NCBI GenBank assembly: GCA_029215795.1
Contig: JARDYH010000002.1
Coordinates: 297,197,973 to 297,261,972, forward strand
Direction of reading: 5' to 3'
DNA from: Anniella stebbinsi
Taxonomy: Eukaryota; Chordata; Lepidosauria; Squamata; Anniellidae
Length of the DNA: 64,000 nt
Numbering within the stretch: the stretch's first letter is position 1; every line of letters begins with the position of its first letter. Shown one piece after another: positions 12,166 through 24,467 of this stretch. Position numbers and translations under genes: made by a program. The notes below the pieces were generated by a model. That model worked only from the letters and a program-made list of their open reading frames with translations. It ran no database searches and was not told where the DNA came from.

Positions 12166-13324
12166 CTTCAGATTTACTCCCCTTAATGAAAAAGTAGTGT
12201 GATTTTCCCCCTGCCATGCATCCTACTGAGTGGTAAGGTGAGGGCCTTATCAAGTGGTAAGGCTTCATCACATTAACCACTTGGTAAATTAGTAGTCTGG
12301 CAGGTAACATTGACTGAGGAAGGTATTTATCTGAATTGTAAAGCTTTATGTCTAGAACTGTCTTTTAAGGAACATTTCCATTCCCTGCTTTTTATCTATG
12401 GCACTCAGCCTGTTCGATTTATATTCCAAGTGTTGTTTATATATTTTGGAACATTTAAATACATACAGTTTTTGTGAGACATTTTTAGAAATATTCACTT
12501 CAGTTTTGGTAAATTTTGAAAGAAACACCATTTAAAAATATGATTAAAGTTCATAAGTTATTGCAGTCTTAACAAAAACTCATACGTTATTGCAGACTTA
12601 ACAAAACTGGCTATTTATTGCTGGAATACACTGGGAAGAAATGGAAAGAAACTGGAAAAAGCCTAAGGCTGAAGGCTTGTTCCACTCTATAATAATAAGT
12701 TCTAAATATAACCTCGGCATTTCTTCTTTCTTTCTTTTTTATTTTTAAGTGATAATCTGTAGTTACATCTGTGAAGTTTTATACTGTGCCTATTTTGTGA
12801 TGAGGGGACTAGGTGGTATGTTTACACATGTGATTTATTTTAAGGTGTTACATTTTATGCAGTACATGCTTTCGCAGGCTTAAAAGCAACACTATTGCAT
12901 GCACTACCCTAGGATCCTGTGGATGAAGGATGGCTTATAAAATTTAAATATGAATAAATGCAACATTCTTTTTAAAAGCCAGATAATTTTGCCTGAAGAA
13001 AAATAATAACTCCAAGGAGCAGGGGAAATATTTAATTCGTCTCTTCAAAATAATAGCGTTATCACTATGAATAAAATTAAACTGACTACTTCCCTACACC
13101 AAAGAAGTGCTGACCAAAACAACAACAACCCACTGCAGCAATGCATGAAGGGATTGTTGTTACTCCATAACAACAGAATAAATCAGTAACTAGGGGTGGA
13201 GCAAGAACACCCACAGAATACTACAAAGTCAGTCACAGTTGTCTATATTGCTGCACTTTGCTATAGGTTGTCAGTTCGGGGCTTATCATTGTCAATAGGA
13301 GGTCCTCACTGGCTTCAGCTTTTA
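12166..13324. other. Nothing recognised
   Basis: AT-rich sequence, about 1.15 kb. There is a near-duplicate 'ttcataagttattgcagtcttaac' / 'ctcatacgttattgcagactt' pair at 12550-12600, otherwise no structure. Confidence 0.5.
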
Positions 13325-13600
13325 ATCTAAGAGTAAAAGAAGAGCCTTGTTGAATCAGATCAAAGGCTTATCCAGCCAAGCATTGTCTTTGTACCTTAGC
13401 CAATAGATGCCTATGGGAAGCCTCCAAGCAGCACATGAGTGCCATTTCACCCTCCGCTTGTGTTCCTCAGAAACTGGCATATAGAGGTATACTGCCCCTA
13501 ATATTAGAGCTAATATGTAGCCATCATGACTATTAACCCTAGATAGCTTTCTCCTCCATGAATTTGTTTAATCCCCATTTAAAGATGACTATCATTATCT
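13325..13600 (+). repeat. Squamate dispersed repeat ('accataagaagagc' family)
   Basis: AAAAGAAGAGCCTTGTTGAA, then 'cagaaactggcatatagagg', then 'ctcctccatgaatttgtttaatccccattt' in the same order as the 31155-31765 copy. This copy has no insertion and so shows the uninterrupted layout. Confidence 0.65.
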
Positions 13601-14430
13601 CATGTGTTATCTAGGTCACTTATCCCATGAAACACACATTCCTATCCCAAGCATTCCCAATTGGCCAATCATTTATTTCCTCCAGCATGCAGGCTTCACA
13701 AACTTCAATGTTCCTCAATCTCTTTTCAGCTGCCTCAGAAATCTCCTTACTTTTTCTCTGCGGTTCAGCCGGCTTTTCTCCTCACTGCCTCCCAGCAGAG
13801 CAGCCTACCCCCGTTCCCAGCTGGCTTCTGTCCTAGACTCCCTGTGAGCTTGCAGAATTCCTCAGTGACTTTTCCTCACACAAAGTGCTATTAAGTCAAC
13901 AATCGAAAAGCACTGCCTAAGACTGAAGTAGTTATCCCCTGCAGTAAGTGGTAGTAGGTGTTTCCTCCTCTCCCACCTGTTGAATAACACGGAATATATA
14001 GCCTGATATTAATGGCATTTTCAAGATTCTAAAAGGTGTGTGTGTGTAGGTGTGTGTGTGTTTCGCCTGCTTTTCTTTCATGCTCTGGGATTCTTGTCCA
14101 CCAGCCAGACATAATCTACTGTATAAAGATGTCAGCCAGATTCCATTAATATATTTATTGGAGTCTCTTGAAGCCAAATGCTCCCAATCCTCTTTGCACT
14201 TGCGGGAAGAACAATTCAGCTCATGAATCAGCAGGCTGTCAGGCGTGGAGGTTTATAGCTGGTCTCCTTCCCCCCCACTTTCCCTTTAAAAAGAAAAAAA
14301 GAAAAAAAAAGCTACTTGACCTTTGTTGAACTTTTACAGGTCATGAATACTGGTGCCATTTCAGTCACTGAAGACTGGCCCAAACCTATACTTTAATATA
14401 ACAGTTAACAATCTTTCTGTCAGATATGTC
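13601..14430. other. Nothing recognised apart from a (GT)n tract
   Basis: Contains a GT-rich microsatellite at about 14037-14062 and an A-rich stretch at 14288-14310. Overlapping frames of up to 81 codons around 13602-13894 lack any recognisable domain. Confidence 0.5.
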
Positions 14431-15345
14431 TCTGGGCTTTGGCAAGAATCCTGACAAGACAGAGGCTCTGTGGTTGGGTGGTTCCCAGGTATGATGATTG
14501 GGGAGTTTGCCCATTCTAGACCAGGTTGCACTCCCTCAGAAGGAACAGGTACATACTTTGGAGGTTCTTCTGGATTCATCATAGCCATTAGAGGCCCAAA
14601 TGGGTTCTGTGTCAAGGAGCACCTATTACCAACTCAGGTAGGTATATCAGCTATGCCCTTACAATGCATATATTATGCAATGTAGTCCATGCATTGTCAA
14701 CTGCACATTTAGATTACTGTAATGTGCTTTATGTGCTACCCTTGGGCACGGTCTGGAAGCTGCAGCTGGTGCAGAATGCAGTAGCTGGGATGCTGAGTGA
14801 AGTGCCTGGCCATGGACATATTGCACCGATGTTAAAGCAACTGCACTGGCTACCTATTAACTACCAAGCCAAGTACAAGGTCTTGCTGTTGGCGTATAAG
14901 GCCTTCAACAGCTTGGCAACAGCTTGGCACCAAGTTACTTGGCAGACCGCCTTCCTCAATACACTCCTTAAGATCATTGGAGGAGATCTTGCTGGTTGTA
15001 CCACAACCTACAGATTGCCATCTCCTGGGAACCAGGAAGCAGGCCTTCTCCATGGTGGTGCCCAATTTAAAGAACGGCACCCCCCCTTATTCGGGAGGCG
15101 CCAACTGTACCATGTTTTAGGCACCAGTTAAAGATCCACTAATTTACTCATGTCTGCCCTGAGTGAATGTGCTGCCATTCTGCTGGTTTGTAATTTTGGT
15201 GTTGCATTGGTTTAATTGATTTTAATGTTTTCATTAATGTTTTATATAAATTTTCTAGCAATTTTATATATTTTAATGTATATGATTTTCTTGTGAACTG
15301 CTTAGAGTTATTTTTAAATATGTTCAGCAGTATATAAATCTATTA
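14430..15345 (+). pseudogene. L2-type LINE ORF2 C-terminal fragment, broken
   Basis: The plus strand encodes fragments of an L2-clade reverse transcriptase. One is an NPDKTEAL motif near 14450. The other is a 155-codon frame (14664-15131) with HLDYCNVLYVLPLG, KLQLVQNAVAG and LHWLPINYQAKYKVLLLAYKAF-type blocks. These are the post-palm region seen in the other L2-like copies here. The frames do not join, so the copy is dead. The 3' UTR-like end 'gtgaactgcttagagttatt' plus 'agtatataaat' runs to about 15345, where a SINE begins. The 5' end is truncated and its boundary is approximate. Confidence 0.75.
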
Positions 15346-15346
15346 G

Positions 15347-15573
15347 ATTAGTGGCTAAAGCGTTGGACTGGGAGCCGGGAGATCCGGGTTCTAGTCCCCA
15401 CTCAGCCATGGAAACCCACTGGGTGACTTTGGGCCAGTCACAGACTCTCAGCCCAACCTATCTCACAGGGTTGTTGTGAGGATAAATGGAGAGGAGGATT
15501 ATGTACGCTGCCTTGGGTTCCTTGGAGGAAAAAAGGTGGGATATAAATGTAATAATAAAATAAAAATAAATAA
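15347..15573 (+). mobile_element. tRNA-derived SINE, near complete (Sauria type)
   Basis: The head carries an RNA polymerase III A box (TGGCTAAAGCG, 15352-15362) and B box (GGTTCTAGTCC, 15387-15397). A body follows with 'gtgactttgggccagtcaca' and 'cacagggttgttgtgaggat', then a tail 'ggtgggatataaatgtaataat' and A-rich repeats. It sits directly at the 3' end of an L2-type fragment. This is the best SINE copy in the window and the reference for the truncated copies at 4891 and 43436. The Sauria name is from memory of the family; the tRNA origin is seen directly in the boxes. Confidence 0.85.
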
Positions 15574-15782
15574 AATTGGATGGGAAACTTATTATGAAGG
15601 CTAACAGAAGGGAGAAATATCAAAATGATATTATGTGGGGTAAAGACCAGGTTGGAGATAGTCTGATAGGTGTAGAAGAGCAATGAAGAATTTTCTGAGG
15701 GATATATAAAATCAGTTCTTTTCATGTTTTTTCTGCTTTGCCTCCTCATTCTCTCTGATACACATACATCTCTCCCCCCTCT

Positions 15783-15930
15783 CTGTGTGTCTGTATATTA
15801 TTTTTATCTCATCTTTAGCTCCCAAGATAAGAAAAAGATAAGAAATAAGACAGTCCCTGTTCACAAACTTACAATCTAAAAAAATGACACAAAAGGAAAA
15901 GGGATTGGGAGGGAGGACGAAGATCGCAGA
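15783..15930 (-). mobile_element. LINE 3'-end-like repeat (same family as 7800-7965)
   Basis: It contains 'tttttatctcatctttagctccc', 'agacagtccctgttcacaaac' and 'ttacaatctaaaaaaatg', then a GGAAAAGGGATTGGGAGGG stretch. The layout is parallel to 7800-7965. Confidence 0.55.
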
Positions 15931-16502
15931 TTTCAGCACTTGCTAGTTAGTTGCAAAGTTCAGCAGGTCATGGGCACAGTGGAAGAGCTGATGCTTCCTC
16001 TCCCTCTGATGGCCTCAGTAGTGATAGTTGGTAGCTGGAGAAAGTGATGAGGGGCTCTCAGCTGGGGCTTTATCCAGGCATGATGGAAAGGTGCCTGACT
16101 GCTGCTTCCTCTCTAATGGCCTCAGCAGCAACGTACTGTCTTAAAAGAAGCAACAATAAAAAAAACCTTAAATGTCCATGCTTTTACTTTTCCAAATAAC
16201 TTCTGTGAAGGTGTGTATGGTGGGGTGGGGAGGAGGGGAGGAGTCACCTTGAAAAAACAGTTGTACAAACCGATGCCTATTTTAGTAGTAGGTTGTTGCA
16301 TGCATGTTGACACTTTACATACCCAAAACCCTGTAAAATATTGCTGGTTGCACCATAATTTCCCTTCCATTATGCCGTTTCGCCTTGATGGGTGAGGAAA
16401 AGTAGAAGAAAATAGGATTTGTAAGGGCACACACATAGGCATTCCTGGTAGGTCCCACCTACAGTACCAAAAAAATTAGTTCCCCTGTTCATGTTTGTTC
16501 GT
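15931..16502. other. Nothing recognised
   Basis: There is a loose direct repeat of 'gcttcctctc..(ct)gatggcctcag' at about 15990 and 16100. No gene is supported. Confidence 0.45.
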
Positions 16503-16970
16503 TTGTCACTTAATTGATTTATATCATGCTTTGCATAACAAATCATAGAACAACTTACAAATATAAAGAAACTTTACAAAACGCAAGCACTACTAAGACA
16601 ATATTCTAATGCTCTAAAATAATAAGTAATAATCAGCAGCAAGATACTTATTTTAATTAGATTTTGTAAAACACCTGGAGAAATGTATTTTATGAGGCGT
16701 TAAATTAATTACTTCATTAATTAATGCAAACAAAAAATATTCAGCAGACAAAAGACTCATGTTCTCATCAGATGGACTGGGTAAATAGGTGTGTCTTAAG
16801 TAACTGACAAAACAAAGCTACTGAAGATGCTTGATGCACCTCCAAATCAGGGAGTTTCAGAATGGGGTGGCACAACTGTGAAGGGTTCCTGACTCAGGTC
16901 ACTGCTCTCTGGGCATTGCCCACAGGATTGCCTATAGGTGGCACCCATATAGATTTCTCTAGTCATATAT
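16503..16970 (-). mobile_element. L2-type LINE 3' fragment
   Basis: Left to right it reads the antisense of an L2-type 3' UTR, then ORF2 C-terminus: 'aggtgtgtcttaagtaactg', 'cagggagtttcagaatgggg', 'gggttcctgactcaggtcac'. It is strongly diverged with no open frame. Confidence 0.6.
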
Positions 16971-19028
16971 ACTTACTCATGGAAAGGTGCATTTGATGCA
17001 TGTTCCCATGCATATCCTAATATGTCCTTAGCCTTCCCCCCCTCTCCTCACTGTACTTGCATAATAATTTGTGCATTAATCTGTTGATATTTCCCCCCCA
17101 ATAGAAAATAAATAGGACAGATTTGGACATAAGAAATGTTTGGGATAATTGTCTGCAGCAATATATGTGTCAGACTGGCAGATTGCCATGGGATTCTTAT
17201 GTCTTCCCTTGATAGCAAACTTGCTCAAATTGAAGCATAGCAGGAGGCCCTGAAGGTTATATACAGGAAGTGAGAAATGCTTGGTTTCTTGCAGTCCCTG
17301 ATTTTCTGGCAAGTATGGATCTTCCTAGAGATTTTGGTTAGCTGTTCAGATGTGCTTATAATTCTCTTTTCTAATAAGGAGATGCAGTGAGGAAGGAACT
17401 AATACCTCTGAGGCATTCCATGCTCAGATACCTGAGGGAATGCGCCCTCCCTACGTTCGTCCCCAATGATTTTTTTCTACAGAGACCTTGCTCTCCGTGC
17501 CATCTTTCATTCAGATAAAATGCAAAGGGCCGTTATGGGGAATAAGATGCTTGTATTCCCCACCCTCATCCTGATCTCCTTGTCATCTCAGACAAATTAT
17601 TCATCAAGAAATTTGACTGAGTTGAGGGGAAGGTGTAGATGGAGGTTTCCCATTCCCAGTAAAGGGCCTATTGCATTCATTGTGTGTGTACAAAGGGGAA
17701 AAACAGGTTCTGTGGGAATCATGGGGAGCAGATTGCCCTACTGTCTTAATTCGGATATAATGCTAAATCCTAATTTATTTTAATGACTGCTCCTGAGCTT
17801 GCCAATGAGCCACTCTTTCCAGATAAGTGGCAGATCAGTGTTTGTGCTAAAAATGTTTTGCTGTTGTGTCTGAATTCACAGGCCATTTACAAATCACAAT
17901 TAGGGCCATTGCTCTGCCTAAACAGGCTGCTGCCCCATGAAAATAGAGGTAAACTTAGGAAGCTGAACCCTGAGCAGATGGGCAACAAAAGCAGACAAGC
18001 ACCTCAAAACCATGGTTTTCCTGTTGTACATCTGGAACCTCAAACTATGGTGTGGGTTTTTGACTATAGTTAGCACGAACCATTGTTTCATGTTATGTCT
18101 GAATTCAGACTGTTTTTAATGTTGCTTTTATTGAACTGGTTATTTTATTGCATTGAAACATTATTGTTGTTTCTCCTTTATGTTGTATACCAAACTTTAA
18201 TAAGTGCTAACAAATAAACATAAATTATAAAGAACATCAGCTTCGAAAGAAGTCATTTAAGCAGAACCAAGTTGTCTGGTGCTGTGTTTTTGGTACTCAT
18301 AGATGCTCATGATTTGTTTTAATTTAGTTTGCAAAAAAAAAAAAAAAAGGGTTGGGGGGAAGCATATTTTTGTAGTGCTAGTCATTTTCCAGAAATCTGT
18401 TATTTCCTTTATGGTTTGTATGATACTGAAGTGCTAGGGGATCTTTGCTTACAATTAATTATGATGATGATAGATAGCACCTTAATATGAGCATTCAGCA
18501 TCTTTTCATTTGCATGGAGAATTCAAAAGATAATTCGATGGGAAACAATATGTCTCTTAATGCCTGCCACTATTTTGTCTAAGTGACATTTGCCCCCTCC
18601 CAAAGATAAAGAGACATCAGTCTTCTAGAATTATATAATATCATAACATACAAGTAAAACTAATCAGATATGCCACATGCCCTCATTTTGTAAGTGCAAT
18701 AACTCATTTGGCTGTTAGCAAAGCTTTGCTTAGTGATGCATCAATAATTAGAAACTGTCACAGTCTATATATGACATAACACCTTTTCTTCCCTTTGCTG
18801 CTTTGTTCCTTATTAATAAAATGTGTATATCCATATTTTATCTATATTGGAGTACAAACATATATTTCCACATATTAAGTTATCTCTAGACTGTTTTTAT
18901 TTTATGTGAGAGTTTTAGAATTGTAATTAATACAACCATGCTAATAAAATATTTTATGTAGCAGAAAAATAGGGTTTAATATGGCAGGGATCACTCATTA
19001 TGGCATGCTGTAATGAGTATAACGTGTA
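16971..19028. other. Nothing recognised over about 2 kb
   Basis: AT-rich sequence with a 16-base A run at 18333-18348. Short frames (17466-18073) show no domain. A 'tgtctgaattcagac' palindrome at about 18096 may be a MITE remnant. Confidence 0.45.
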
Positions 19029-19166
19029 GACCAGCTTTCCCCAACCAGGTGCCTTCTAGATGTTTTGGACTAAACTCCCAGAATTCCTGATCATTAGCCA
19101 TTCCACGTTGGACTGATGGAAGTTGAAGTCCAAAACATCTAGAGGGAACCAGATTGGGGAAGGCAG
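19029..19166. mobile_element. hAT-like MITE
   Basis: The inverted ends are CCAGCTTTCCCCAACCAGG with 'ttctagatgttttggacta' on the left, and AGTCCAAAACATCTAGAGGG with 'ccagattggggaaggc' on the right. This is a common reptile MITE layout. Copies at 7023-7136 and 33910-34045 share the inner block. hAT membership is from memory of similar families. Confidence 0.75.
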
Positions 19167-19306
19167 ATTTAGACCAACACTCAGGTCTCATTCACATGAG
19201 CATTAAGTGGAAAATTGCATATGTGAATGAGCCATGGCAGATTTACCGCTCGCTCACATTGGCCCATATAACCTCAAATATACTGCTGTTCAGGACTGAA
19301 CTAGTA

Positions 19307-19310
<4 letters not shown>

Positions 19311-19341
<31 letters not shown>
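19311..19341. repeat. (TA)n microsatellite
   Basis: About fifteen TA units. It creates Tyr-Ile open frames on both strands that are not genes. Confidence 0.95.
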
Positions 19342-19344
<3 letters not shown>

Positions 19345-19559
19345 CACTTTTGATAACCCAGATCATTGTCATCTGTTGAAAAGTGGTACAAGGAGGAGTA
19401 AAGCAGAAGGCAGGGGACAGTTAAGCATCCTCTCCACTTGCCATCCATTCTTCTCCTCCAGATCATGCTGCCCTTTGGCATTTCCAATTATTTGGTTGTA
19501 GTCCAAGTTATTAGACTCTGGTCTGCCATTGAACATCTAGTTTGGTTCTCAGTGGAGAG

Positions 19560-19900
19560 TGTTCATACTGGCCTGGTTCTGATATTATGAGAAATCACAG
19601 TTTCCTGCTGCATGAACAAGCCATAGTGAGGGAACTACAATTTGTTTAAACTGTGATTAGTGCGAACAAGCCAGAATCGAATTCTGGTTTCAGAACTTGA
19701 CTTGTTCTCAAACCATAGTTTAAACAAACCACAGTTCGCCGGGTTTGGATTTCACAGGGGAAACTGTGGTTAGTTTAAAACTGATAGCAATAGTTTCCAG
19801 ACCCTTCCTTGCTGGTGCAAAAGAGGAGAGGAGGGGAGGGGGAGTACATGAACCCAAAGTTCACCTCGGCTCATTCATATGGTGAGAAAATGCAGTTTAC
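19560..19900. repeat. Palindrome-rich segment around 'ttaaac' motifs
   Basis: Repeated inverted words such as TTTGTTTAAACTGTGATTAG, CATAGTTTAAACAAACCACAG and AACTGTGGTTAGTTTAAAAC suggest a decayed palindromic DNA element. Termini cannot be fixed. Confidence 0.4.
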
Positions 19901-22609
19901 TGTTATATCTGAATCATCACATGATGAGAAATCAAGTGCAAAGCCCTAATATTGTGGACTTCTGAGTGTTTGGCAATAGGTTAGTTCTTTGGTATTCTTG
20001 AGATGGCTGTATAATAAGCTTGAGAAATAGTTACAGCCTAAAATAGTTAATACAGTTGGACAAAGTAACATATTTTCTTACTATTTCATCTCATGAAAAC
20101 GTCTGTTCTGTACAATGGCATAATTTAGAAGGAGATTTTTCTCAACGAGCATATGAAATAAATTAACATGCATATTGAAGTCTTGCCATGAGCTGAACAG
20201 TTCAGGTGATGGAGAAAGAAAAATCACTTGAGACAGATCCCAGGAAATAACTGATCATTAGATTGTTAAAATAAATCACATTAATGAGTTTAATACAATG
20301 CTGTTGTTAGTCATTGTCTTTTCAAAACTTTCTCAAAGATTCACAGGAAGTTCTCAACACAGCTTAAAAAAAATTGAACTAGCTATACTTTGCTGTTTTC
20401 AGGTTCTGTTCTCAAAATAGCCCAGTTTGTCTAAGCCAAAAGTGAGCAGCTCTCAAGTGACACCATCAGCTGGAAGAATCACACTTTTGCCTGAAAATGT
20501 GTTACTAATGCTACTTCTAACACCCGAGATAACTATAATTGAAAGTGATCTGAGGCAAAACAATTTCACTGCTGTATCCAGTTTGTTTGCTTTGTATGTT
20601 TTGAAGGCACTTAGTACACAGACATTTCCCCCGTTTTCCCGAGCCATTCAACCTTTTGCCATAGAAAGACGAAGAAAATAAGTATTTTTGAAGGGGGGAA
20701 AAGGAAATGTAATTGTGAAACAAGAACCAAACATTATCCAGGGACAAGAATGATATCTCAAAGTGCTGTTGGTTATATAAAATACCATTTTACAAGTCAC
20801 TGGCTCTTAACCAACTTTTGGTGAGATAAGGCTTTGGTCTGCCATCTAACTGCAACACTAAGTTCATGTAGTTGTCATGGAGGTAAGGAGCATGAGACAA
20901 TTTTAACACTGCCTTGGGTGACTCTCTACAGCCTGGTGCAGAGGTAATATTTCCTAATTGCTTAACCATGGTTAACCAATTAGGACTGGGTCCATGTTCT
21001 TTCTCCCATGTGAACTATCCTTTTTTCTTTCAGAATGAACTTTTCTTCTTCAGAGCCAACCATGGGGTATAGAGTGGCCCATGAGATTTTGCTGCCCGAG
21101 GGGAAGGACAGCAAATGACACCTCCCCACCCATTCCAAGTAAAAAGTGCATGCACACAAGCCTAGTCTGGCAGGAAATCTCACAAGTGCCTCTCCACCTG
21201 CTTAGCAGCAAAATATACTCATAATAAATAATTAACAGTTTTCTGCTCTTTCATGACACCCAAATAAGCTGCCTCACTCCTCCTAATGGTAGGGCCCGCC
21301 CTGATTTACATTTCATCTGCACTGATGCCAGTGCTAACCATCGTTAGCTTTCAAACAGAGTTTAAAATCAGGATTTGAAACTCATTTATAAACTCTATGG
21401 TAATCACTGAAAAAGGAAGAGGAGGACGCTAAGGGATTGGAAAATATTAATATATGCACTGTCTACTGTGCATGTGAAGACAGAAGGAGACGAAGGTTCT
21501 GGCTTTGAGGATGTTGGTCCTCTCAGTGAGTCATTCTCCATATATTTTCTTTACTTCTGTGACATAATGCACGGAATCAAATAATATGTTCTCCTTGCTT
21601 GTCTGACCAACATCAGAGCATGAATGCTAAATACATTATTGATATGGTTGGTAGAGGTGATTGCTTGTCCCTGAAAGATGTTACAGAGGATATGGGAATG
21701 GATCAGAATTCTTCACATTGATTGGAAGATCTGCAGACAATTGAAGGAGGCTTTTAAGAACCCTGATTGTGTCTGGATTCTTAAAAGGCAAGAGTGGCCC
21801 AAAGCTCCCCTTTTTTCATTTTCTGTGATACGGTGGTTGAAACAATTTTCTTTTGATGTGGATTGTTCGTGCCAAGGTGACTGTGTTATTGCAGTCCACT
21901 TTTACATGTTGTGTTCCTTAAATGGTACTTCGAGGCTATAGTGTAGTTAGTGGGACAGAGTGCAGCTGCCAGTCCATTTGATACAATTAGCTTTAGGGAG
22001 TATATTATACCCATTCTCAAAGGTGTTTATAGACTGCCTTATTCATTTTTTGTGCCATTTGAGATGTTGCCGTCATACCACTACGGAAATTTACTTTCCA
22101 CCTGGAGCATTACTGCTTGTCATACCTAGAATGAAATGTCTGGAGACTGTACAATTTACAGACAGCTAGAAATGGATGCTAAAATATTTATTACACATTT
22201 TCATTATGTAAATGAGCATGCACGCTAACTCCTAACAATGAGAAGAGTGTGCTGTTGCAGTGAAAAGCCAGTTAGGAAAACCAGCTTGGCACAATAGATG
22301 GCCCTGAATTGTATCAAAGAAAAAGCATGGGAAGTTTTTGGTCAAAGAAAAGAACAGGTGGAGAGTGAAAACTTGTGGAACTGTAGCTTCAAGGCTGTAT
22401 CATTCTTGATAATGAATGTGTGGTGGGTAATAGCTGCCAAAATTTTAAGAAAATTAGTAGTAGATGATGTAGTGATATCAGTGTATTGACACACTAAAAG
22501 CCTATTGGTGAAATTGTGAAAAAGTGGTGACATATTTTCTGTTACTTCTGTTGATTGTATTTGTTTTTAAACCTAACCATTCCTACCTATGTTGTTCATG
22601 GGCTTGGGT
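19901..22609. other. No recognised gene; one small palindrome
   Basis: About 2.7 kb without a recognisable element. TTAACCATGGTTAA near 20964 is a perfect palindrome. The 21690-22160 stretch has an 87-codon frame and reads as if it might be an old retro-derived sequence, but I cannot identify it. Confidence 0.4.
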
Positions 22610-23290
22610 GGGGGAGCAGACATAGCTCCATGGTTGAGCACATACTTTGCATGCAAAAGGTCCTGGGTACAAATTCTAGGTTCACCAGTTAAAAGGAGGA
22701 CAGGCCTGGGACCCTAGGGAACCACTGTGCCATGCTACAGGCTTCAAGCATTCAGGTTTTGAGGTCTGCACTGGTGTACTGGTTGTTTGCTAGAGGGGAT
22801 AGTGGAGAGTAGCGCAGACCAAGATCCAGAAGCTGCAATCTAAGGGCAAGAGGTCAAGTTCCAGAAGTAGCAACTTTAAAATCCAAGCCAGGCAGGCCAA
22901 ACATCAGGTCCTAAAAGGCAGTAATACAAGGGGACAGAGCATTCATTTATCCAGGTGAAATCTTCTCTGATGATGAGTTGCTCTGGCTGAGGAGCAAATT
23001 CTGAGTCTGGGACTTTAATAGAAGCTAATTGACAGGGATTGGCCCTTGGGGACATGTCACTGAGAACTCAGCCAGATGACTTGGCTATTACTACAGCCTA
23101 AGTGGTGACTCTGAAGCACTGGTCATAATTCTTCCAAGCTTGTGGTTGAGGCAAAGTGCTGGTAGTTCAGGAGGTAAGGTTGGGAGTTCTAGTTAGACCC
23201 TCTCCTACGTGTTTTACTCACTGCCAATCAGAATGGACAGTACTGGGTTAGATGGACCAGCGGCCTGACTCAGTTTAAGGCAGCTTCGTA
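22610..23290 (+). mobile_element. tRNA-Ala-derived SINE split by an insertion
   Basis: The head 'agctccatggttgagcac', 'actttgcatgcaaaagg' and 'gtcctgggtacaaattc' is a tRNA-Ala(TGC)-like promoter with an A-box region, TGC anticodon context and a decayed B box. The 3' end 'agtactgggttagatggacc' and 'actcagtttaaggcagcttc' reappears only at 23238-23283. About 480-490 bp of unrelated sequence (roughly 22732-23222) separates body and tail, with CACTG on both sides. The 29926-30121 copy shows the uninterrupted form in opposite orientation. Confidence 0.7.
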
Positions 23291-23576
23291 AGATTTTTTT
23301 AAAGAAACAACAACATTTTTGTGCAGGTATTATCTCTCCTGTAAGATGATGCTTCACAAAACTTTGTATCTGTTGATGCTACCCGAGCAGCACCACAAAC
23401 CCTTCTTTTCTCTACTGCAAGTCCTATGCAGAGCCCTGGTGGTAATTGGCCATTACGTGTTCCTTGTTTCTAAATGGCCTAATAATTCAGAGCACAGATA
23501 GAATCTGCTTGCCCTGCAGAAATGAGCAAACAGTGGTGATGAAGGCCATGGTGTATAACTAGCACAGTCGTCATTG

Positions 23577-23803
23577 GCTGAATTTGGACGACACAATAAG
23601 CAACTGGGGGTGGGGAAACAATCGTCAGTTGTATTGACTATTGTGTTGTCCGAATGCTGCCATAGTCAACTCAGCACTGATCCTAATCCACACCACAGTT
23701 GATTATTTATTACCATGTTGTGTGGGGAGTACCCCCTAGATGAACAACTGTAAAGTTGATTATTACCCCACCATTGACTATCGTGTTGTCCGAATTCAGC
23801 CAT
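23577..23803. mobile_element. MITE with GGCTGAATT..GGAC termini
   Basis: The left end GGCTGAATTTGGACGACAC matches the reverse complement of the right end (GGCTGAATTCGGACAACAC). Both are flanked by ATT, a possible 3-bp target duplication. Internal 'attgtgttgtccgaatgctg' at 23640 repeats the terminal motif. It is non-coding, about 227 bp. Confidence 0.75.
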
Positions 23804-24467
23804 TGTGTTATTTTATTTTTCCAAAGAAGTGTATTTTTCTACTTCATTGCTTTGAAGGGCTGTTAACTTATAATGAAGAACTTTGGAACAAGTCATTTCT
23901 AATACTGGACGTTTTAAAATTGTACCTGTGAATACACGACGGAGGAGGGTGAAAATAAAAACCAGAATGCCTGCTAGAAGGTCAATAGAAATGTTTAGGC
24001 GTTATTTATTTCCTTGCCTTTTTTGCGCAAATAGGTTTTCTGTTGTCCACACCAAATTTATGGTGAAATGTGTCTGATAACAAAAGGAGTAAATGGAATG
24101 GTGAGGTTTTTCTTTTGAAAATGTGGTGTTTTTTAATTGAATGCTAACACCCATCCAACAGCTGTAAAAGCTTTGGGTCAAGGTGTTCTTGCCAGAATAG
24201 ATTAGAGGTTTGATCAGAAAGAGTTACTGAGTGGATAAAATGGATTACAATAAATGAGCATGCATTGCCTCTTGTCCAACAAAAGGAAGGCTCTGAATGT
24301 GGTATCACAGCAACTAATAGTTTATAAAAGACCAAGATGGTATCATCATGGATGGCTGTCACAGGATAGAGCTATCCATAGTTGTCATAGGACAACTTCT
24401 AGCCCTTTCCTCCCACCTTCAAGCATTTGATGTCAGCGGTTTTGGAAACAAAATAGGGGGAGACTCA
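23804..24467. other. Nothing recognised
   Basis: No supported feature. Short overlapping frames only. Confidence 0.45.

Noticed and set aside
15352..15400. tRNA gene at the SINE head
   Set aside because: A and B boxes are present but no cloverleaf; it continues into a SINE body and tail.
18333..18348. Poly(A) tail of a processed pseudogene
   Set aside because: No gene-derived sequence is recognisable upstream and no target duplication was found.
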